A stretch of DNA of 61,216 nucleotides from Gammaproteobacteria bacterium (GTDB lineage: Bacteria; Pseudomonadota; Gammaproteobacteria; SZUA-140). Positions 38,365-49,473 of the stretch are shown here, piece after piece. The stretch's first letter is position 1, and every line of letters begins with the position of its first letter. The stretch covers positions 1 through 61,216 of the forward strand of contig JALSIC010000058.1 in NCBI GenBank assembly GCA_026981935.1. The letters are read 5' to 3'. Made by a program: the position numbers and the translations under genes. The notes under the pieces are model-generated. The model was not told where the DNA came from, ran no database searches, and was given only the letters and a program-made list of their open reading frames with translations.

Positions 38365-40266
38365 TTAGTAGGAATTGGCGCTGAGGGGCAGGTGGCCCGG
38401 CTGCCGTCCCCGGAGCTGGGCCTGGACCGCGGCGACGATGCCCGCCTTGTCCAGCCCACAGGCCGCAAGGAGTTCCTCGCGCGTGCCGTGGTGTCCAAAG
38501 GCATCCGGCAGGCCGAGGTGGAGCAGGGGGCAGACGATGCCGGCTTCGTCCAGGCATTCACGCACCGCGGAGCCGGCGCCGCCGGCGACGACGTTTTCCT
38601 CGATGGTGACCAGCAATTCGTGGCAGGCGGCCAGTTTTTTCACCAGTTCCGTGTCCAGGGGCTTGACGAAGCGCATGTTGACCACGGTGGCGTCCAGTGC
38701 CTCGCCGGCCTCGCGGGCAGGTGCCACCATGCTGCCGAAGGCCAGGAGGGCGACACGCCGGCCTTCCCGGCAGGGTTTCGCCTTTCCCAGGGGAAGGGTA
38801 GCCAGGTCTTCAGCCACCGGCACGCCGGGACCGCCGCCGCGGGGATAGCGGACGGCGCAGGGCCCGTCGTGACGGAATCCCGTTGAGAGCATGAGGCGGC
38901 ATTCGTTCTCGTCGGCCGGGGCCATGAGGACCAGGTTGGGGATGCAGCGCAGGAAACTCAGGTCGAAGATCCCGTCGTGGGTGGGACCGTCGGGTCCGAC
39001 GATGCCGGCGCGGTCGATGGCGAAGAGCACCGGCAGGTTCTGCAACGCCACGTCGTGGATGAACTGGTCATAGCCCCGCTGGAGGAAGGTGGAGTAGATG
39101 GCCACCACGGGTTTCAGGCCCTCGCAGGCCATGCCCGCGGCGAGGGTGATGCTGTGCTGCTCGGCGATGCCCACATCGAAGAAGCGTTGCGGAAAGCGGC
39201 GCGCGAATTCAACCATCCCCGAGCCCTCGCACATGGCGGGCGTGATGGCCACCAGGGCGGGATCCGCCGCGGCCATGTCACACAGCCACTTGCCGAAGAC
39301 CTGGGTATAGGTGGGGCCTGTGGCGCTTTTCTTGTGCATGCGGCCATCGGCGGGGTCGTAGGGCGTGACGCCGTGATAGGCGCAGGGATTTTTCTCGGCA
39401 GGCGCATAGCCCTTGCCTTTCCTGGTGATGACGTGGAGGAACTGGGGCCCCTTGAGGTGATAGAGATTCCTCAGGGTGGTGACCAGGGTGTCCAGGTCGT
39501 GGCCGTCGATGGGGCCGATGTAGTTGAAGCCCAGCTCCTCGAACAGGGTGCCCGGGATCACCATGCCCTTCATGTGTTCCTCGGCGCGGCGTGCCAGCTC
39601 ACGCATCTGGGGCATGGCGCTGAGCATCTTCTTGCCGCCCTCGCGCATGGTGGCGTAGAGGCGCCCGGAGAGCAGCTTGGCCAGGTAGTTGGACATGCCG
39701 CCCACATTGGGCGAGATGGACATCTCGTTGTCGTTGAGGATCACCAGCAGGTCGGCCTCCACGTGCCCGGCATGGTTGAGGGCCTCGTAAGCCATCCCGG
39801 CGGTCATGGCGCCGTCGCCGATGATGGCCGCCACCCGCTGTTCGCTCGACTGCTGCTGCAGGGCGATGGCCATGCCCAGGGCGGCGCTGACGGAAGTGCT
39901 GGAATGACCCGCGCCGAAACAGTCGTATTCGCTCTCCGAGCGCTTCAGGAAGCCGGAGATGCCGTCCCGCTGGCGGATTCCCGCCATGGCCTCGCGGCGG
40001 CCGGTGAGTATCTTGTGGGCATAGGCCTGGTGCCCCACGTCCCAGACCAGGCGGTCCAGCGGCGTCTTGAAGACATAGTGGAGGGCCACGGTGAGTTCCA
40101 CCGTGCCCAGGCTGGCGGCCAGGTGCCCTCCCGTACGGGCCACCGAATGGATGATGTAGCGGCGCACCTCTTCGGCCACGCGGGGCAGTTCCCGCCGCGG
40201 CAGTTCGCGCAGGCGGGCAGGTGAATCAATGGTTTCCAGGAGGGGGTAGGACGCCTGCTCGTTCAT
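38365..40266 (-). CDS. dxs: 1-deoxy-D-xylulose-5-phosphate synthase
   Basis: Thiamine-dependent first enzyme of the MEP isoprenoid pathway. The 633-residue product (E. coli 620) has [13 protein letters not shown], the TPP motif region [18 protein letters not shown] through [12 protein letters not shown], and the C-terminal domain with [21 protein letters not shown] 40266 gives [16 protein letters not shown], a normal start; open frame upstream is not homologous. It is followed by queD and preceded by ispA with a heptamer repeat between. Confidence 0.96.
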   Translation of the reverse strand: MNEQASYPLLETIDSPARLRELPRRELPRVAEEVRRYIIHSVARTGGHLAASLGTVELTVALHYVFKTPLDRLVWDVGHQAYAHKILTGRREAMAGIRQRDGISGFLKRSESEYDCFGAGHSSTSVSAALGMAIALQQQSSEQRVAAIIGDGAMTAGMAYEALNHAGHVEADLLVILNDNEMSISPNVGGMSNYLAKLLSGRLYATMREGGKKMLSAMPQMRELARRAEEHMKGMVIPGTLFEELGFNYIGPIDGHDLDTLVTTLRNLYHLKGPQFLHVITRKGKGYAPAEKNPCAYHGVTPYDPADGRMHKKSATGPTYTQVFGKWLCDMAAADPALVAITPAMCEGSGMVEFARRFPQRFFDVGIAEQHSITLAAGMACEGLKPVVAIYSTFLQRGYDQFIHDVALQNLPVLFAIDRAGIVGPDGPTHDGIFDLSFLRCIPNLVLMAPADENECRLMLSTGFRHDGPCAVRYPRGGGPGVPVAEDLATLPLGKAKPCREGRRVALLAFGSMVAPAREAGEALDATVVNMRFVKPLDTELVKKLAACHELLVTIEENVVAGGAGSAVRECLDEAGIVCPLLHLGLPDAFGHHGTREELLAACGLDKAGIVAAVQAQLRGRQPGHLPLSANSY

Positions 40267-40341
40267 TTCCGCTGTTTGTCGTGGCCTGTTTTCGCCGAAT
40301 GGGAAATGATGCGGTGTTTGCGAAAGGGATGCAAGTTTCGG

Positions 40342-40376
40342 AGGACAGAGGACAGAGGACGGAAGACAGAGGACAG
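40342..40376. repeat. Heptanucleotide (GACAGAG/GACGGAG) repeat
   Basis: About five degenerate 7-bp units of the GACAGAG type between dxs and ispA. Same family as 5340-5390. Confidence 0.85.
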
Positions 40377-40384
40377 CCTTAATT

Positions 40385-41290
40385 CTAATATGGGCGGGCC
40401 ACGATGTAGCGGGCGATCCAGCGCAGGGGGTCGGCGGCCTGCCCCAGGGGATCCAGCAGGGCAAGCGCCTTGTCGTGCAGTTCCCGCGCCTTGCGCTTGG
40501 CCCCCTCCAGCCCCAGGAGGGCGGGATAGGTGGGCTTGTTGCGCTGCATGTCGGCCCCCTGGAGCTTGCCCAGCGTGCCGGTGTCCGCTTCCACGTCGAG
40601 AACGTCGTCGCGGATCTGGAAGGCGAGGCCGATGCAGCGGGCGTAGCCGCCCAGCAGGCGCAGGGTTTCCTCCGCCAGGCCGGGGCTTGCCAGGGCGGCG
40701 AGCGTGACGCTGGCACGGATCAGGGCACCGGTCTTGCGCAGGTGCATGTTTTCCAGCTCTTCCAGATTCAGTTCCCTGCCCACCGCCTCCAGGTCGATGG
40801 CCTGACCCCCGGCCATGCCCTGGGAACTGCTGGCGATCGCGAGCGTGTCGATCATGCGCAGGCGGCGCTCCGCGGGCACCCCGATGGCGGCGTCCTGCGC
40901 CAGGATGTGAAAGGCCAGGGACTGCAGGGCATCGCCGGTGAGTATGGCCATGGCCTCGCCATAGACCTTGTGGCAGGTGGGCTTGCCACGGCGCAGGTCG
41001 TCGTCGTCCATGGCCGGCAGGTCGTCATGCACCAGGGAATAGGCGTGGATCAGCTCCACGGCACAGGCCGGGCCATCCAGCGCCTCGGCCTTCACCCCCA
41101 GCGCCTGACCGGTGGCGTAGACCAGCAGGGGACGCACGTACTTGCCGCCCGCAAGCGCCGCATAGCGCATGGCCTCGTGGAGCGTGCACGGGGGCGTCGA
41201 GGAGGCCGGCAGCCAGTGATCCAGGGCACGTTCCACACGGCTCCGGCAAAAGGCCATGAGGGCCTGCAGAGAGGCGTGGTGATCAGCCAC
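40385..41290 (-). CDS. ispA: Farnesyl diphosphate synthase (polyprenyl synthase)
   Basis: Condenses IPP with DMAPP and GPP to farnesyl diphosphate. The 301-residue product has [10 protein letters not shown], the first Asp-rich motif [19 protein letters not shown] and the second, [12 protein letters not shown], and a [10 protein letters not shown] stretch. The family call is certain; product length follows the usual context xseB-ispA-dxs. Its ATG lies inside the end of xseB (8-nt overlap). Confidence 0.94.
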   Translation of the reverse strand: MADHHASLQALMAFCRSRVERALDHWLPASSTPPCTLHEAMRYAALAGGKYVRPLLVYATGQALGVKAEALDGPACAVELIHAYSLVHDDLPAMDDDDLRRGKPTCHKVYGEAMAILTGDALQSLAFHILAQDAAIGVPAERRLRMIDTLAIASSSQGMAGGQAIDLEAVGRELNLEELENMHLRKTGALIRASVTLAALASPGLAEETLRLLGGYARCIGLAFQIRDDVLDVEADTGTLGKLQGADMQRNKPTYPALLGLEGAKRKARELHDKALALLDPLGQAADPLRWIARYIVARPY

Positions 41291-41549
41291 CGTTTTCCGC
41301 GTCGAAGGTTTCGGTGACCGTCTCGCCGTCGCGTTCCAGGAGGATCTTGACCTTCTGCTCCGCGGCCTTCAGGGCCTCCTGGCAGTGGCGGGTGAGACGG
41401 ATGCCCCGCTCGAAGCATTGCAGGGACTCTTCCAGGCTGATGTCGCCCTGTTCCATGTGTTCGATCAGCTGTTCCAGTTCCGCCAGGGCCTGCTCCAGGT
41501 CCGCAGGCAGCGCCTGGTCCGGGTCTTTTTTCGCGGCTTTCTTGGCCAA
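41283..41549 (-). CDS. xseB: Exodeoxyribonuclease VII small subunit
   Basis: Small subunit of ExoVII, which degrades single-stranded DNA. About 88 residues: [35 protein letters not shown] and a helical C-terminus ending EAEQKV-type residues, all typical. I choose TTG 41549, giving [12 protein letters not shown], because GGAGAG lies six bases upstream. The in-frame GTG at 41555 would touch that site. First gene of the xseB-ispA-dxs group. Confidence 0.9.
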   Translation of the reverse strand: MAKKAAKKDPDQALPADLEQALAELEQLIEHMEQGDISLEESLQCFERGIRLTRHCQEALKAAEQKVKILLERDGETVTETFDAENGG

Positions 41550-41816
41550 CAGCACTCTCCAGGATGATTCAGGACCGCAACAAGATACCCAATGGAGGGT
41601 GGCGTGCACAAGGGGAGAGTGGGGGCGAGTGAGGAGACTCCATCCGCCAGCCATGCGGCATGTTCCAGCGCCTGCCTCAGATCCTCCATTTCCAGTTCCG
41701 GATAAGCTTAGAGAAGCTCCCGATGGGTCTGTCCTGAGGCCAGCGGCTTCAGGGCAAAGGACACAGTGATTCTCATCCCGCGGATGGTGTCTGATCCCTA
41801 CAGGGAGCGGCGTCAT

Positions 41817-41852
41817 TCATCCCGGGTTTCGCTGCGCTGCACCCGGGCTACA
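41817..41852. repeat. CCCGGAT-type palindrome
   Basis: CATCCCGGGTTTCGCTGCGC followed by TGCACCCGGGCTACA. Arms CCCGGGT/ACCCGGG with a GCGCTGC centre; related to 12849-12884 and 42117-42152. Confidence 0.6.
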
Positions 41853-42116
41853 CATGCTACACATGCTATGCATGGAGGTAACGCCCAATATTTTTCGCGA
41901 CCCGGAACTTTCTCAGGGCGAGCAGACCGGAAAGCGATCACCGGTGGGACTTTGTGTCAGGTTGACCGGGTTGGAGCCGTCCGTGTTCATGATCCCTCAC
42001 CCGAAACCGAGGCGCTACATCGAAGGTTGAGGCGTCCGTAAATGATGGATGGCCTCGTCATTGTTTGCCAGACAGGTGCATATTAAGGGTCTCATAATTG
42101 TCCATATCAAAATGTG

Positions 42117-42152
42117 TAGCCCGGATGGAGTGGAATGTAATCCGGGTGCAGG
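42117..42152. repeat. CCCGGAT-type palindrome
   Basis: TAGCCCGGATGGAGTGGAAT followed by GTAATCCGGGTGCAGG, opposite orientation to the copy at 41817-41852, so the two enclose about 265 bp in inverted arrangement. Confidence 0.6.
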
Positions 42153-42304
42153 GGTTTTTCCGTCTGGTTTCCTGGATTCCGCTCTTGCAGCGCTTCATCC
42201 AGGCTGCCGGACCGGCGCACCAACAGCCCCGACCCTGTCTATTCAACTACGAGACCGTCAGTAAATCCGGCGCCTTTTCGTGGGGTGGCCCGATGAAGCT
42301 TGGC

Positions 42305-42336
42305 GGAATCCGGGGCGCGGCGTTGCCCCGGATTCC
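42305..42336. repeat. Perfect 12-bp inverted repeat
   Basis: GGAATCCGGGGC, an 8-nt loop GCGGCGTT, then GCCCCGGATTCC. A strong hairpin on either strand, with no T-run, about 170 bp upstream of parE. Confidence 0.8.
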
Positions 42337-42423
42337 GGCCCTGCGGGCCTGCATCGAGGCTGCCTGTGTCCGGCTGCCGGGGTCCGACGCTTTCCCCACT
42401 GCGGATGGGCGGTAGCGTGCGGC

Positions 42424-42456
42424 TTCCGTCCTCTGTCCTCCGTCCTCCGTCTTCTG
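42424..42456. repeat. Heptanucleotide repeat (minus orientation)
   Basis: CCGTCCTCTGTCCTCCGTCC and following: four to five 7-bp units, the complement of GACAGAG/GACGGAG, ending about 46 bp before the parE start. Confidence 0.85.
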
Positions 42457-42502
42457 ATATGCTACGCTGCTTTCAGATTTCCGGAACGGACAAGGCCTTT
42501 CG

Positions 42503-44395
42503 ATGAGCAGTCGCTACAACGCCTCCGAGATCGAGATACTCAGCGGGCTGGAGCCGGTGCGCAAGCGCCCCGGCATGTATACGGATACCGGCCGCCCCAA
42601 CCACCTCGCCCAGGAAGTCATCGACAACAGCGTGGACGAGGTGATCGCCGGCCATGCCACCTCCATCGAGGTGGTCCTGCACAGGGACGGGGCCATGACC
42701 GTGCGCGACAACGGCCGCGGCATGCCGGTGGACATCCATCCCGAAGAGGGGGTGAGCGGCGTGGAGGTGATCCTCACCCGCCTCCACGCGGGAGGCAAGT
42801 TTTCCAGCAAGAGTTACCGTTTTTCCGGCGGCCTCCACGGGGTCGGCGTCTCCGTGGTCAATGCCCTGTCACGGCGCCTGGACGTGTGGATCCGGCGCGA
42901 CGGCAGGGAATATCACATGGCCTTCGAGCAGGGCGAGAAGGTGGAGGAGCTGCGCGAGGTGGGCACGGTGGGGCGTCGCAACACGGGCACCACCGTGCGC
43001 TTCCTGCCCGACCCCCGCTATTTCGACACGCCCAGGTTCTCCCTCTCCCGCCTGCGCCATCTCCTGCGGGCCAAGGCGGTGCTGGCACCGGGGCTGACCA
43101 TCCGGCTGCACAACGAACTCACGGGCGAGACGGAGAGCTGGTGTTACCAGGACGGCCTGCGCGATTATCTCCTCGGCGAACTCAAGGGCTGGACCCTGTT
43201 GCCGGCCGAGCCCTTCCTGGGGGACATGGAAGGGAACGACGAAGCGGTGTCCTGGGCCGTGGTGTGGTTGCCGGAGGGAGGCGAGCCGCTCACCGAGAGT
43301 TATGTCAACCTGGTGCCCACGCCCCAGGGCGGCACCCATGTCAACGGCCTGCGCACGGGATTGACCGAGGCGGTGCGGGAGTTCTGCGAATTCCGCAATC
43401 TTCTCCCCCGCGGGGTGAAGCTCTCTCCCGAGGACGTGTGGGACAGGTGCAGCTATGTCCTGTCGGTCAAGCTCGCCGATCCCCAGTTCTCCGGCCAGAC
43501 CAAGGAGCGCCTGTCCTCGCGGGAATGCGCCGCCTTCGTCTCCGGCGTGGTGCGGGACAGCTTCGGCCTGTGGCTCAGTCAGCACGTGGAGACCGGCGAG
43601 GCCATCGCCGCGCTGGCCATCGAGCATGCCCAGGCCCGCATGCGGGCGGGACGCAAGGTGGCGCGCAAGAAGGTCACCAGCGGTCCCGCCCTGCCGGGCA
43701 AGCTGGCGGACTGTACCCTGCAGGATCCGGTGCGCACGGAACTCTTCCTGGTGGAGGGCGATTCCGCCGGCGGTTCCGCCAAGCAGGCCCGGGACCGCGA
43801 GTTCCAGGCCGTGATGCCCCTGCGGGGCAAGATTCTCAACACCTGGGAAGTGGATCCGGCCGAGGTCCTGGCCTCCCAGGAAGTGCACGACATCTCTGTT
43901 GCCATCGGCGTGGAGCCCGGCTCGCGTGACCTGAGCCGCCTGCGCTACGGCAAGATCTGCATCCTGGCGGATGCGGACTCCGACGGTGCCCACATCGCCA
44001 CGCTGCTGTGCGCCCTGTTCGTGCGTCATTACCGTCCCCTGGTCAAGGCCGGCCATATCTACGTGGCCATGCCGCCCCTGTACCGCATCGACGTGGGCAA
44101 GGAGGTCTACTATGCCCTGGACGATGCGGAGAAACAGGGGATCCTCGACCGCATCGCCGCCGAGCACAAGAAGGGCAAGGTCAACGTGCAGCGTTTCAAG
44201 GGGCTGGGTGAGATGAATCCCATGCAGTTGCGCGAGACCACCATCGCCCCGGATACCCGGCGCCTGGTACAGCTCACCCTGGATGCCGAGGACGACACCG
44301 ACCGGCTCCTGGACATGCTGCTGGCCAAGCGCCGCGCCGCCGACCGCAGGCAGTGGCTGGAGGAAAAGGGCAACCTGGCGGAGGTGACGGTATGA
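42503..44395 (+). CDS. parE: DNA topoisomerase IV subunit B
   Basis: ATPase subunit of topoisomerase IV, which unlinks daughter chromosomes. The 630-residue product (E. coli 630) has [15 protein letters not shown] motifs with [11 protein letters not shown] and [36 protein letters not shown], and the TOPRIM residues [17 protein letters not shown] and DADSDGAHI. Length and missing insert distinguish it from GyrB (about 800). parC follows 25 nt later. Confidence 0.97.
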   Translation: MSSRYNASEIEILSGLEPVRKRPGMYTDTGRPNHLAQEVIDNSVDEVIAGHATSIEVVLHRDGAMTVRDNGRGMPVDIHPEEGVSGVEVILTRLHAGGKFSSKSYRFSGGLHGVGVSVVNALSRRLDVWIRRDGREYHMAFEQGEKVEELREVGTVGRRNTGTTVRFLPDPRYFDTPRFSLSRLRHLLRAKAVLAPGLTIRLHNELTGETESWCYQDGLRDYLLGELKGWTLLPAEPFLGDMEGNDEAVSWAVVWLPEGGEPLTESYVNLVPTPQGGTHVNGLRTGLTEAVREFCEFRNLLPRGVKLSPEDVWDRCSYVLSVKLADPQFSGQTKERLSSRECAAFVSGVVRDSFGLWLSQHVETGEAIAALAIEHAQARMRAGRKVARKKVTSGPALPGKLADCTLQDPVRTELFLVEGDSAGGSAKQARDREFQAVMPLRGKILNTWEVDPAEVLASQEVHDISVAIGVEPGSRDLSRLRYGKICILADADSDGAHIATLLCALFVRHYRPLVKAGHIYVAMPPLYRIDVGKEVYYALDDAEKQGILDRIAAEHKKGKVNVQRFKGLGEMNPMQLRETTIAPDTRRLVQLTLDAEDDTDRLLDMLLAKRRAADRRQWLEEKGNLAEVTV

Positions 44396-44420
44396 ACCTT
44401 CTTCATCCGGGAGCGGGTCT

Positions 44421-46676
44421 GTGACGACGCTTGAGATGGATTTTGAAGGCGTGGAGCGCCGCCCCCTGCGGGAGTTCACGGAGAAGGCGTACCTGGATTA
44501 TTCCATGTACGTCATCCTGGACCGGGCCCTGCCGCACATCGGTGACGGCCTGAAGCCGGTCCAGCGGCGTATCGTCTATGCCATGTCGGAACTGGGGCTT
44601 GCGGCCACCGCCAAGTACAAGAAGGCGGCGCGCACCGTGGGCGACGTGCTGGGCAAGTTCCACCCCCATGGCGACGCCGCCTGCTATGAGGCCATGGTGC
44701 ACATGGCCCAGCCCTTCACCTACCGCTATCCCCTCATCGACGGGCAGGGCAACTGGGGGGCGCCGGACGATCCCAAGTCCTTCGCCGCCATGCGTTATAC
44801 CGAGGCGCGCCTGTCCCGCTTCGCCGAGGTGCTGCTCGCCGAGCTGGGGCAGGGCACCGTGGACTGGGTGCCCAACTTCGACGGCACCCTGGAAGAGCCC
44901 CGGGTGCTGCCCGCCCGCCTGCCCCACGTGCTGCTCAACGGCACCACCGGCATCGCCGTGGGCATGGCCACCGACATCCCGCCTCACAACGCGCGCGAGG
45001 TGGCCGCTGCCTGCGTGCGTCTTCTCGACGATCCCCAGGCCGATGTCGCCGCCTTGTGCGAACATGTCCGCGGGCCCGACTTTCCCACCGAGGCGGAGAT
45101 CATCACGCCGCCCGGGGAGTTGCGCAGGATCTACGAGACCGGCAGCGGCAGCCTGCGCATGCGCGCCCGCTACGAGCGCGAGAACGGGGACATCGTCATC
45201 ACCGCCCTGCCGTACCAGGTCTCGGGGGCGCGGGTGCTGGAACAGATCGCGGCGCAGATCAATGCCCGCAAGCTGCCCATGGTGGAGGACCTGCGCGACG
45301 AGTCGGACCACGAGAACCCCACCCGGCTGGTGATCGTGCCCCGCTCCAGCCGCGTGGACGTGGCCGCCCTCATGTCCCATCTCTTCGCCACCACGGACCT
45401 GGAGCGCAGCTATCGGGTCAACATGAACGTCATCGGCCTGGACGGCCGGCCGGGCGTGCGCAATCTGCGCGAGCTGTTGCTCGAATGGCTGGCGTTCCGC
45501 ACCCAGACCGTGCGCCGGCGCCTGGAACACCGCCTGGACAAGGTGCGCCAGCGCCTGCACATCCTCGAAGGGCTGTTGATCGCCTATCTCAACATCGACG
45601 AGGTGATTGAGATCATCCGCAACGAGGACGAACCACGCCAGGCCCTCATGACCCGATTCGGGCTCACCGAGGCCCAGGCCAATGCCATCCTCGACATCCG
45701 CCTGCGCCAGCTGGCGAAACTGGAGGAGATCAAGATCCGCGGCGAGCAGCAGGAACTCTCCGCCGAGCGTGACACCCTGGAGAAGACCCTGGCGTCGAAA
45801 CGGCGGCTGCGCACGTTGATCCGCAAGGAGATCGAGGCCGATGCCGAGGCCTACGGCGACGAGCGTCGCTCACCCCTGGTGGCCCGGGAGGCGGCGCAGG
45901 CCCTGGACGAATCCGCCCTGTTGAGCGCCGAGCCCGTCACCATCGTGCTCTCGAAGAAGGGCTGGGTGCGTGCCGCCAAGGGGCATGACATCGATCCGCG
46001 GGCCCTGTCCTACAAGGCCGGCGACGGTTTCCAGGCCGCGGCCCGGGGGCGCAGCAACCAGGCGGTGCTGTTCATGGACTCCACCGGCCGGGTATACAGC
46101 CTGTCTGCCCACACCCTGCCCTCGGCGCGAGGGCAGGGCGAGCCCCTCTCGGGCCGGCTCAATCCTCCCGAGGGTGCGAGCTTCGTGGGCGTCATGGCAG
46201 GCGATGCCGACAGCCGCTGGCTCATCGCCTCGGACGCCGGTTACGGCTTCGTCGCCCGCCTGGGTGACCTGCAGACCCGGAGTCGCTCCGGCAAGGCGGT
46301 GCTCAGCCTGCCCAAGGGGGCACGGGTGCTGCCGCCGGTCCCCGTGGGCGACGTGGAGAGGGACAGCGTGGCGGTGGCCAGCTCGGAAGGCCGCCTGCTG
46401 GTGACCGGCGTGAAGGACCTGCCCGCCCTGGCGCGGGGGAAGGGGGTCAAGATCATGAATATTCCCGCCGCGCGGGTGGCGGCACGCGAAGAATACATCC
46501 GTGCAATGACGGTCTTGCCCGAGGACGCCGGTCTCACGATCCATGCCGGCCAGCGCCACATGACCCTGAAGCCTCGCGACCTGGCACACTACCGGGGCGA
46601 GCGGGGGCGGCGTGGCAGCAAGCTGCCCCAGGGGTTTCGCAAGGTGGACCGGATGCAGAGGACGGAGGACGGATGA
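44421..46676 (+). CDS. parC: DNA topoisomerase IV subunit A
   Basis: Breakage-reunion subunit of topoisomerase IV. The 751-residue product (E. coli 752) starts at GTG 44421. It has [20 protein letters not shown], the QRR-type region and the catalytic tyrosine in [11 protein letters not shown], followed by a C-terminal DNA-wrapping domain. Quinolone-region residues read [16 protein letters not shown]. The last residues (MQRTEDG) are encoded by the 7-bp repeat tract that begins at 46654, so the C-terminus is repeat-derived. Confidence 0.97.
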   Translation: MTTLEMDFEGVERRPLREFTEKAYLDYSMYVILDRALPHIGDGLKPVQRRIVYAMSELGLAATAKYKKAARTVGDVLGKFHPHGDAACYEAMVHMAQPFTYRYPLIDGQGNWGAPDDPKSFAAMRYTEARLSRFAEVLLAELGQGTVDWVPNFDGTLEEPRVLPARLPHVLLNGTTGIAVGMATDIPPHNAREVAAACVRLLDDPQADVAALCEHVRGPDFPTEAEIITPPGELRRIYETGSGSLRMRARYERENGDIVITALPYQVSGARVLEQIAAQINARKLPMVEDLRDESDHENPTRLVIVPRSSRVDVAALMSHLFATTDLERSYRVNMNVIGLDGRPGVRNLRELLLEWLAFRTQTVRRRLEHRLDKVRQRLHILEGLLIAYLNIDEVIEIIRNEDEPRQALMTRFGLTEAQANAILDIRLRQLAKLEEIKIRGEQQELSAERDTLEKTLASKRRLRTLIRKEIEADAEAYGDERRSPLVAREAAQALDESALLSAEPVTIVLSKKGWVRAAKGHDIDPRALSYKAGDGFQAAARGRSNQAVLFMDSTGRVYSLSAHTLPSARGQGEPLSGRLNPPEGASFVGVMAGDADSRWLIASDAGYGFVARLGDLQTRSRSGKAVLSLPKGARVLPPVPVGDVERDSVAVASSEGRLLVTGVKDLPALARGKGVKIMNIPAARVAAREEYIRAMTVLPEDAGLTIHAGQRHMTLKPRDLAHYRGERGRRGSKLPQGFRKVDRMQRTEDG

Positions 46677-46691
46677 CAGAGGACGGAGGAG
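46654..46691. repeat. Heptanucleotide repeat overlapping the parC stop
   Basis: About five 7-bp units of GACGGAG/GACAGAG. The parC stop codon at 46674-46676 lies inside the tract. Confidence 0.85.
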
Positions 46692-46799
46692 TGTATCTCA
46701 GTAAAATGAAGGCCGGTGGTTCGAAAATCTTGAATTCCCCCCGTTTTCGACCCATCTTATAATGCCGCCGGAAATCAAGGTGTTGGTAGGAGTCATCGA

Positions 46800-47684
46800 A
46801 TGAAGCGCGTGTTGCTGTTTCTGGCCACCAACGTGGCCATTCTCGTCGTCCTGAGCATCTCCTTGCGTCTCCTGGGTGTGGAGCGCATCCTGGACGAGCA
46901 GGGCATCGGCCTGGATTACAATGCCCTGCTGATCTTTGCCGCCGTCTTCGGCATGGGGGGCGCCTTCATGTCCCTGGCCCTGTCCAAGTGGACGGCCAAG
47001 CGTTTCACCGGCGCGCGGGTCATCGAGCAGCCACGCAACGAGACCGAGCGCTGGCTGGTGGAGACGGTCCGGCGCCAGGCCCGCCAGGCCGGCATCGGCA
47101 TGCCGGAGGTGGCCATCTATGACGCGCCCGACATGAACGCCTTCGCCACCGGCATGCGCCGCGACAACGCCCTGGTGGCGGTGAGCACCGGGCTTTTGCA
47201 GGGCATGAGCCGTGACGAGGTGGAGGCCGTGCTGGCCCACGAGGTGAGTCACGTGGCCAACGGCGACATGGTGACCCTGGCCCTCATTCAGGGCGTCATC
47301 AACACCTTCGTGATCTTCCTCTCCCGGGTCATCGGCCACCTGGTGGACCGTGTGGTGTTCAAGACCGAGCGCGGCCATGGCCCGGCCTTCTGGATCACGG
47401 CCATCATCGCCGAGATCGTGCTCGCGGTGCTGGCCTCCATGATCGTCATGTGGTTCAGCCGCCAGCGCGAGTTCCGCGCCGATGCCGGCGGGGCCCGTCT
47501 CGCCGGACGGGAAAAGATGATCGCCGCGCTGGAACGCCTCAAGCAGAGCGTCAACCAGCCCCATCTGCCGGACCAGCTGGCGGCCTTCGGCATCTCGGGC
47601 GGCATCGGGCAGGGTATCAAGCGCCTGTTCATGAGCCATCCCCCCCTGGACGAGCGCATTGCCGCATTGAGACACGCGGCGTAA
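46800..47684 (+). CDS. htpX: Membrane metalloprotease HtpX
   Basis: Inner-membrane zinc protease for quality control of membrane proteins, usually under Cpx or sigma-32 control. The 294-residue product (E. coli 293) has two N-terminal helices (residues 4-22 and 38-58), the zinc motif HEVSH near 141-145, two further helices (about 160-180 and 200-220) and a third zinc ligand Glu in [14 protein letters not shown]. No heat-shock promoter is recognisable to me upstream. Confidence 0.96.
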   Translation: MKRVLLFLATNVAILVVLSISLRLLGVERILDEQGIGLDYNALLIFAAVFGMGGAFMSLALSKWTAKRFTGARVIEQPRNETERWLVETVRRQARQAGIGMPEVAIYDAPDMNAFATGMRRDNALVAVSTGLLQGMSRDEVEAVLAHEVSHVANGDMVTLALIQGVINTFVIFLSRVIGHLVDRVVFKTERGHGPAFWITAIIAEIVLAVLASMIVMWFSRQREFRADAGGARLAGREKMIAALERLKQSVNQPHLPDQLAAFGISGGIGQGIKRLFMSHPPLDERIAALRHAA

Positions 47685-47763
47685 AGCCATCCGCGGACGG
47701 GGGCGGGGCCTGCAGCGCCAGCCCCCCGGCGCGCAAGCGGATGCCAACCCGCGGCCGCGGGGC

Positions 47764-48798
47764 TCAGGTCACGGGCTCCTTGTACATCCCCCCCGCCTTT
47801 TCCCTGACGAGTCGCGGTACCAGATAACCCGGCAGCCGGGCCATCAGTGCCCGGTGAATGGCCAGGGCCTCGGCTTCCGGCACCTCGAAATGCGCCGCGC
47901 CCTGCACCCGGTCCAGCAGGTGCAGATAGTAGGGCAGTACCCCGGCGTCGAACAGCTTCTCGCTCAGCGCGGCCAGGACGGCGTCGTCGTCGTTCACGCC
48001 CCGCAGCAGCACCGACTGGTTGAGGAGGGTGGCGCCGGCCCCTTGCAGCCGCGCCAGGGCCGCCGTCACTTCGTCGTCGATCTCGTTGCCGTGATTGGCA
48101 TGGATGACCACCACCACCTGCAGGCGGGTCCTGCCCAGCCATGCCAGCAGGGCATCGTCGATGCGGCAGGGCAGGACCACCGGCAGGCGCGTGTGGATGC
48201 GCAGGCGCTGCACATGGGGAACGGCTTCCAGGCCGTGGACCAGGGCGGCGAGGCGGGTGTCCGACACGGCCAGCGGATCGCCGCCACTGAGGATGACTTC
48301 GCGGATGCGCTCATCCGCCGTCACGCGATCCAGCGCCTCACCCCATTCCCCCGCGCGGCCGCCTGCCTCGCTGTAAGGGAAATGACGGCGAAAACAGTAG
48401 CGGCAGTGCACCGCACAGGCGCCGCCGACGAGGAGCAGGACCCGCCCGTGGTACTTGTGCAGCAGGCCCGGCGCCGCCAGGGCCGCGGCGTCGCCCACGG
48501 GGTCCGCGACGAAGCCGGGTGCCGTCTGGTTTTCGGCCGCCAGCGGCAGAACCTGGCGCAGGAGAGGGTCGCGGGGGTCGCCACGGCGCATGCGTCGCGC
48601 AAAGCTGCGAGGCACGCGCAGCGGGAAACCGTCCGTGTCCTGCGCGAGCGCAAGGTCCTGGGGGTCGAGATCGAGATCACGCAACAGCGCCGCCGCATCG
48701 CGGTAGCCCTCTGCCAGCGCCCGCTGCCAGGCGGGCGTTGAGGGGGATGTGGGGGGAAGCGGCGCGGTTGGCGGGGCTTTGGACATTTCGGCTATCAT
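47764..48798 (-). CDS. epmB: EF-P beta-lysylation protein EpmB (lysine 2,3-aminomutase family)
   Basis: A radical SAM/PLP enzyme making (R)-beta-lysine for EF-P. The 344-residue product has the iron-sulfur motif [15 protein letters not shown] (CxxxCxxC), [12 protein letters not shown], and the PLP lysine region near the C-terminus, [11 protein letters not shown]. It is divergent from efp, with only 100 bp between the start codons. epmA follows efp, so the whole EF-P modification route is in this cluster. Confidence 0.95.
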   Translation of the reverse strand: MIAEMSKAPPTAPLPPTSPSTPAWQRALAEGYRDAAALLRDLDLDPQDLALAQDTDGFPLRVPRSFARRMRRGDPRDPLLRQVLPLAAENQTAPGFVADPVGDAAALAAPGLLHKYHGRVLLLVGGACAVHCRYCFRRHFPYSEAGGRAGEWGEALDRVTADERIREVILSGGDPLAVSDTRLAALVHGLEAVPHVQRLRIHTRLPVVLPCRIDDALLAWLGRTRLQVVVVIHANHGNEIDDEVTAALARLQGAGATLLNQSVLLRGVNDDDAVLAALSEKLFDAGVLPYYLHLLDRVQGAAHFEVPEAEALAIHRALMARLPGYLVPRLVREKAGGMYKEPVT

Positions 48799-48843
48799 TC
48801 ACTTCCCAGTTGTTTACTTCCCGGTTGTTCACTTCCCGGGCAG
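48799..48843. repeat. Three 15-bp direct repeats in the epmB-efp divergent region
   Basis: TCACTTCCCAGTTGT, TTACTTCCCGGTTGT and TCACTTCCCGGGCAG follow each other without gaps between the epmB start and efp. They could be operators for a shared regulator, or simply a tandem expansion; the epmB ribosome-binding region overlaps the first copy. Confidence 0.8.
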
Positions 48844-48898
48844 ATCCACGGGCCGGGCCAGTGTAACGCCGTGGCCGGCACCAACCAAGAGGAGAATC

Positions 48899-49468
48899 AT
48901 GGCGACTTACAGCACCAATGAGTTCAGGAGCGGGCTCAAGATCATGCTCGACGGCGATCCCTGCGTCATCGTGGAGAACCAGTTCGTCAAGCCAGGCAAG
49001 GGCCAGGCCTTCAATCGCGTCAAGTACCGCAATCTGAAGACCGGCCGGGTCAACGAACGCACCTTCAAGTCAGGCGAGTCGGTGGAGGCCGCCGATGTCG
49101 TGGATACCGAGATGCAGTACCTCTACAGCGACGGTGAATCCTGGCATTTCATGGATCCCAACACCTACGAGCAATACGCCGTGGGCGCGGAGGCCATGGG
49201 CGATGCGGCGAAATGGCTCAAGGGGCAGGAGATGTGCGTGGTGACCCTGTGGAACGATGCGCCGCTCATCGTCACCCCCCCCAATTTCGTCGAGCTGGAA
49301 GTCACCGAGACCGATCCCGGGTTGCGCGGGGACACTTCCGGCGGGGGCAGCAAACCCGCCACGCTGGAGACCGGCGCCGTGGTGCGTGTGCCCCTGTTCA
49401 TCAATATCGGCGACGTGATCAAGGTGGATACCCGCAGCGGCGAATATGTCTCACGGGTCAAGGAGTAG
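48899..49468 (+). CDS. efp: Translation elongation factor P
   Basis: Helps ribosomes through polyproline stretches. The 189-residue product has three beta-barrel domains, and Lys34 sits in PGKGQAF, the site beta-lysylated by EpmA/EpmB. The strong Shine-Dalgarno AGAGGAGAA is just upstream of ATG 48899. Open frame further upstream reads through the 15-bp repeats and is not coding. epmA starts 5 nt after the stop. Confidence 0.97.
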   Translation: MATYSTNEFRSGLKIMLDGDPCVIVENQFVKPGKGQAFNRVKYRNLKTGRVNERTFKSGESVEAADVVDTEMQYLYSDGESWHFMDPNTYEQYAVGAEAMGDAAKWLKGQEMCVVTLWNDAPLIVTPPNFVELEVTETDPGLRGDTSGGGSKPATLETGAVVRVPLFINIGDVIKVDTRSGEYVSRVKE

Positions 49469-49473
49469 GGGCA

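Larger units (their letters stand above)
41550..42502. other. Gene-free repeat-rich stretch before parE
   Basis: About 950 bp with no credible coding sequence on either strand; the frames seen are short and compositionally random. It contains two CCCGGAT-type palindromes (41817-41852, 42117-42152), a third strong inverted repeat (42305-42336) and a 7-bp repeat tract (42424-42456). The minus-strand segment near 41650-41700 translates to [20 protein letters not shown], which could be a coding remnant, but I cannot identify it. Confidence 0.65.

Noticed and set aside
41570-41720. Possible toxin/antitoxin or gene remnant on the minus strand
   Set aside because: Only about 20 plausible residues ([16 protein letters not shown]) and no start, partner or recognisable family.
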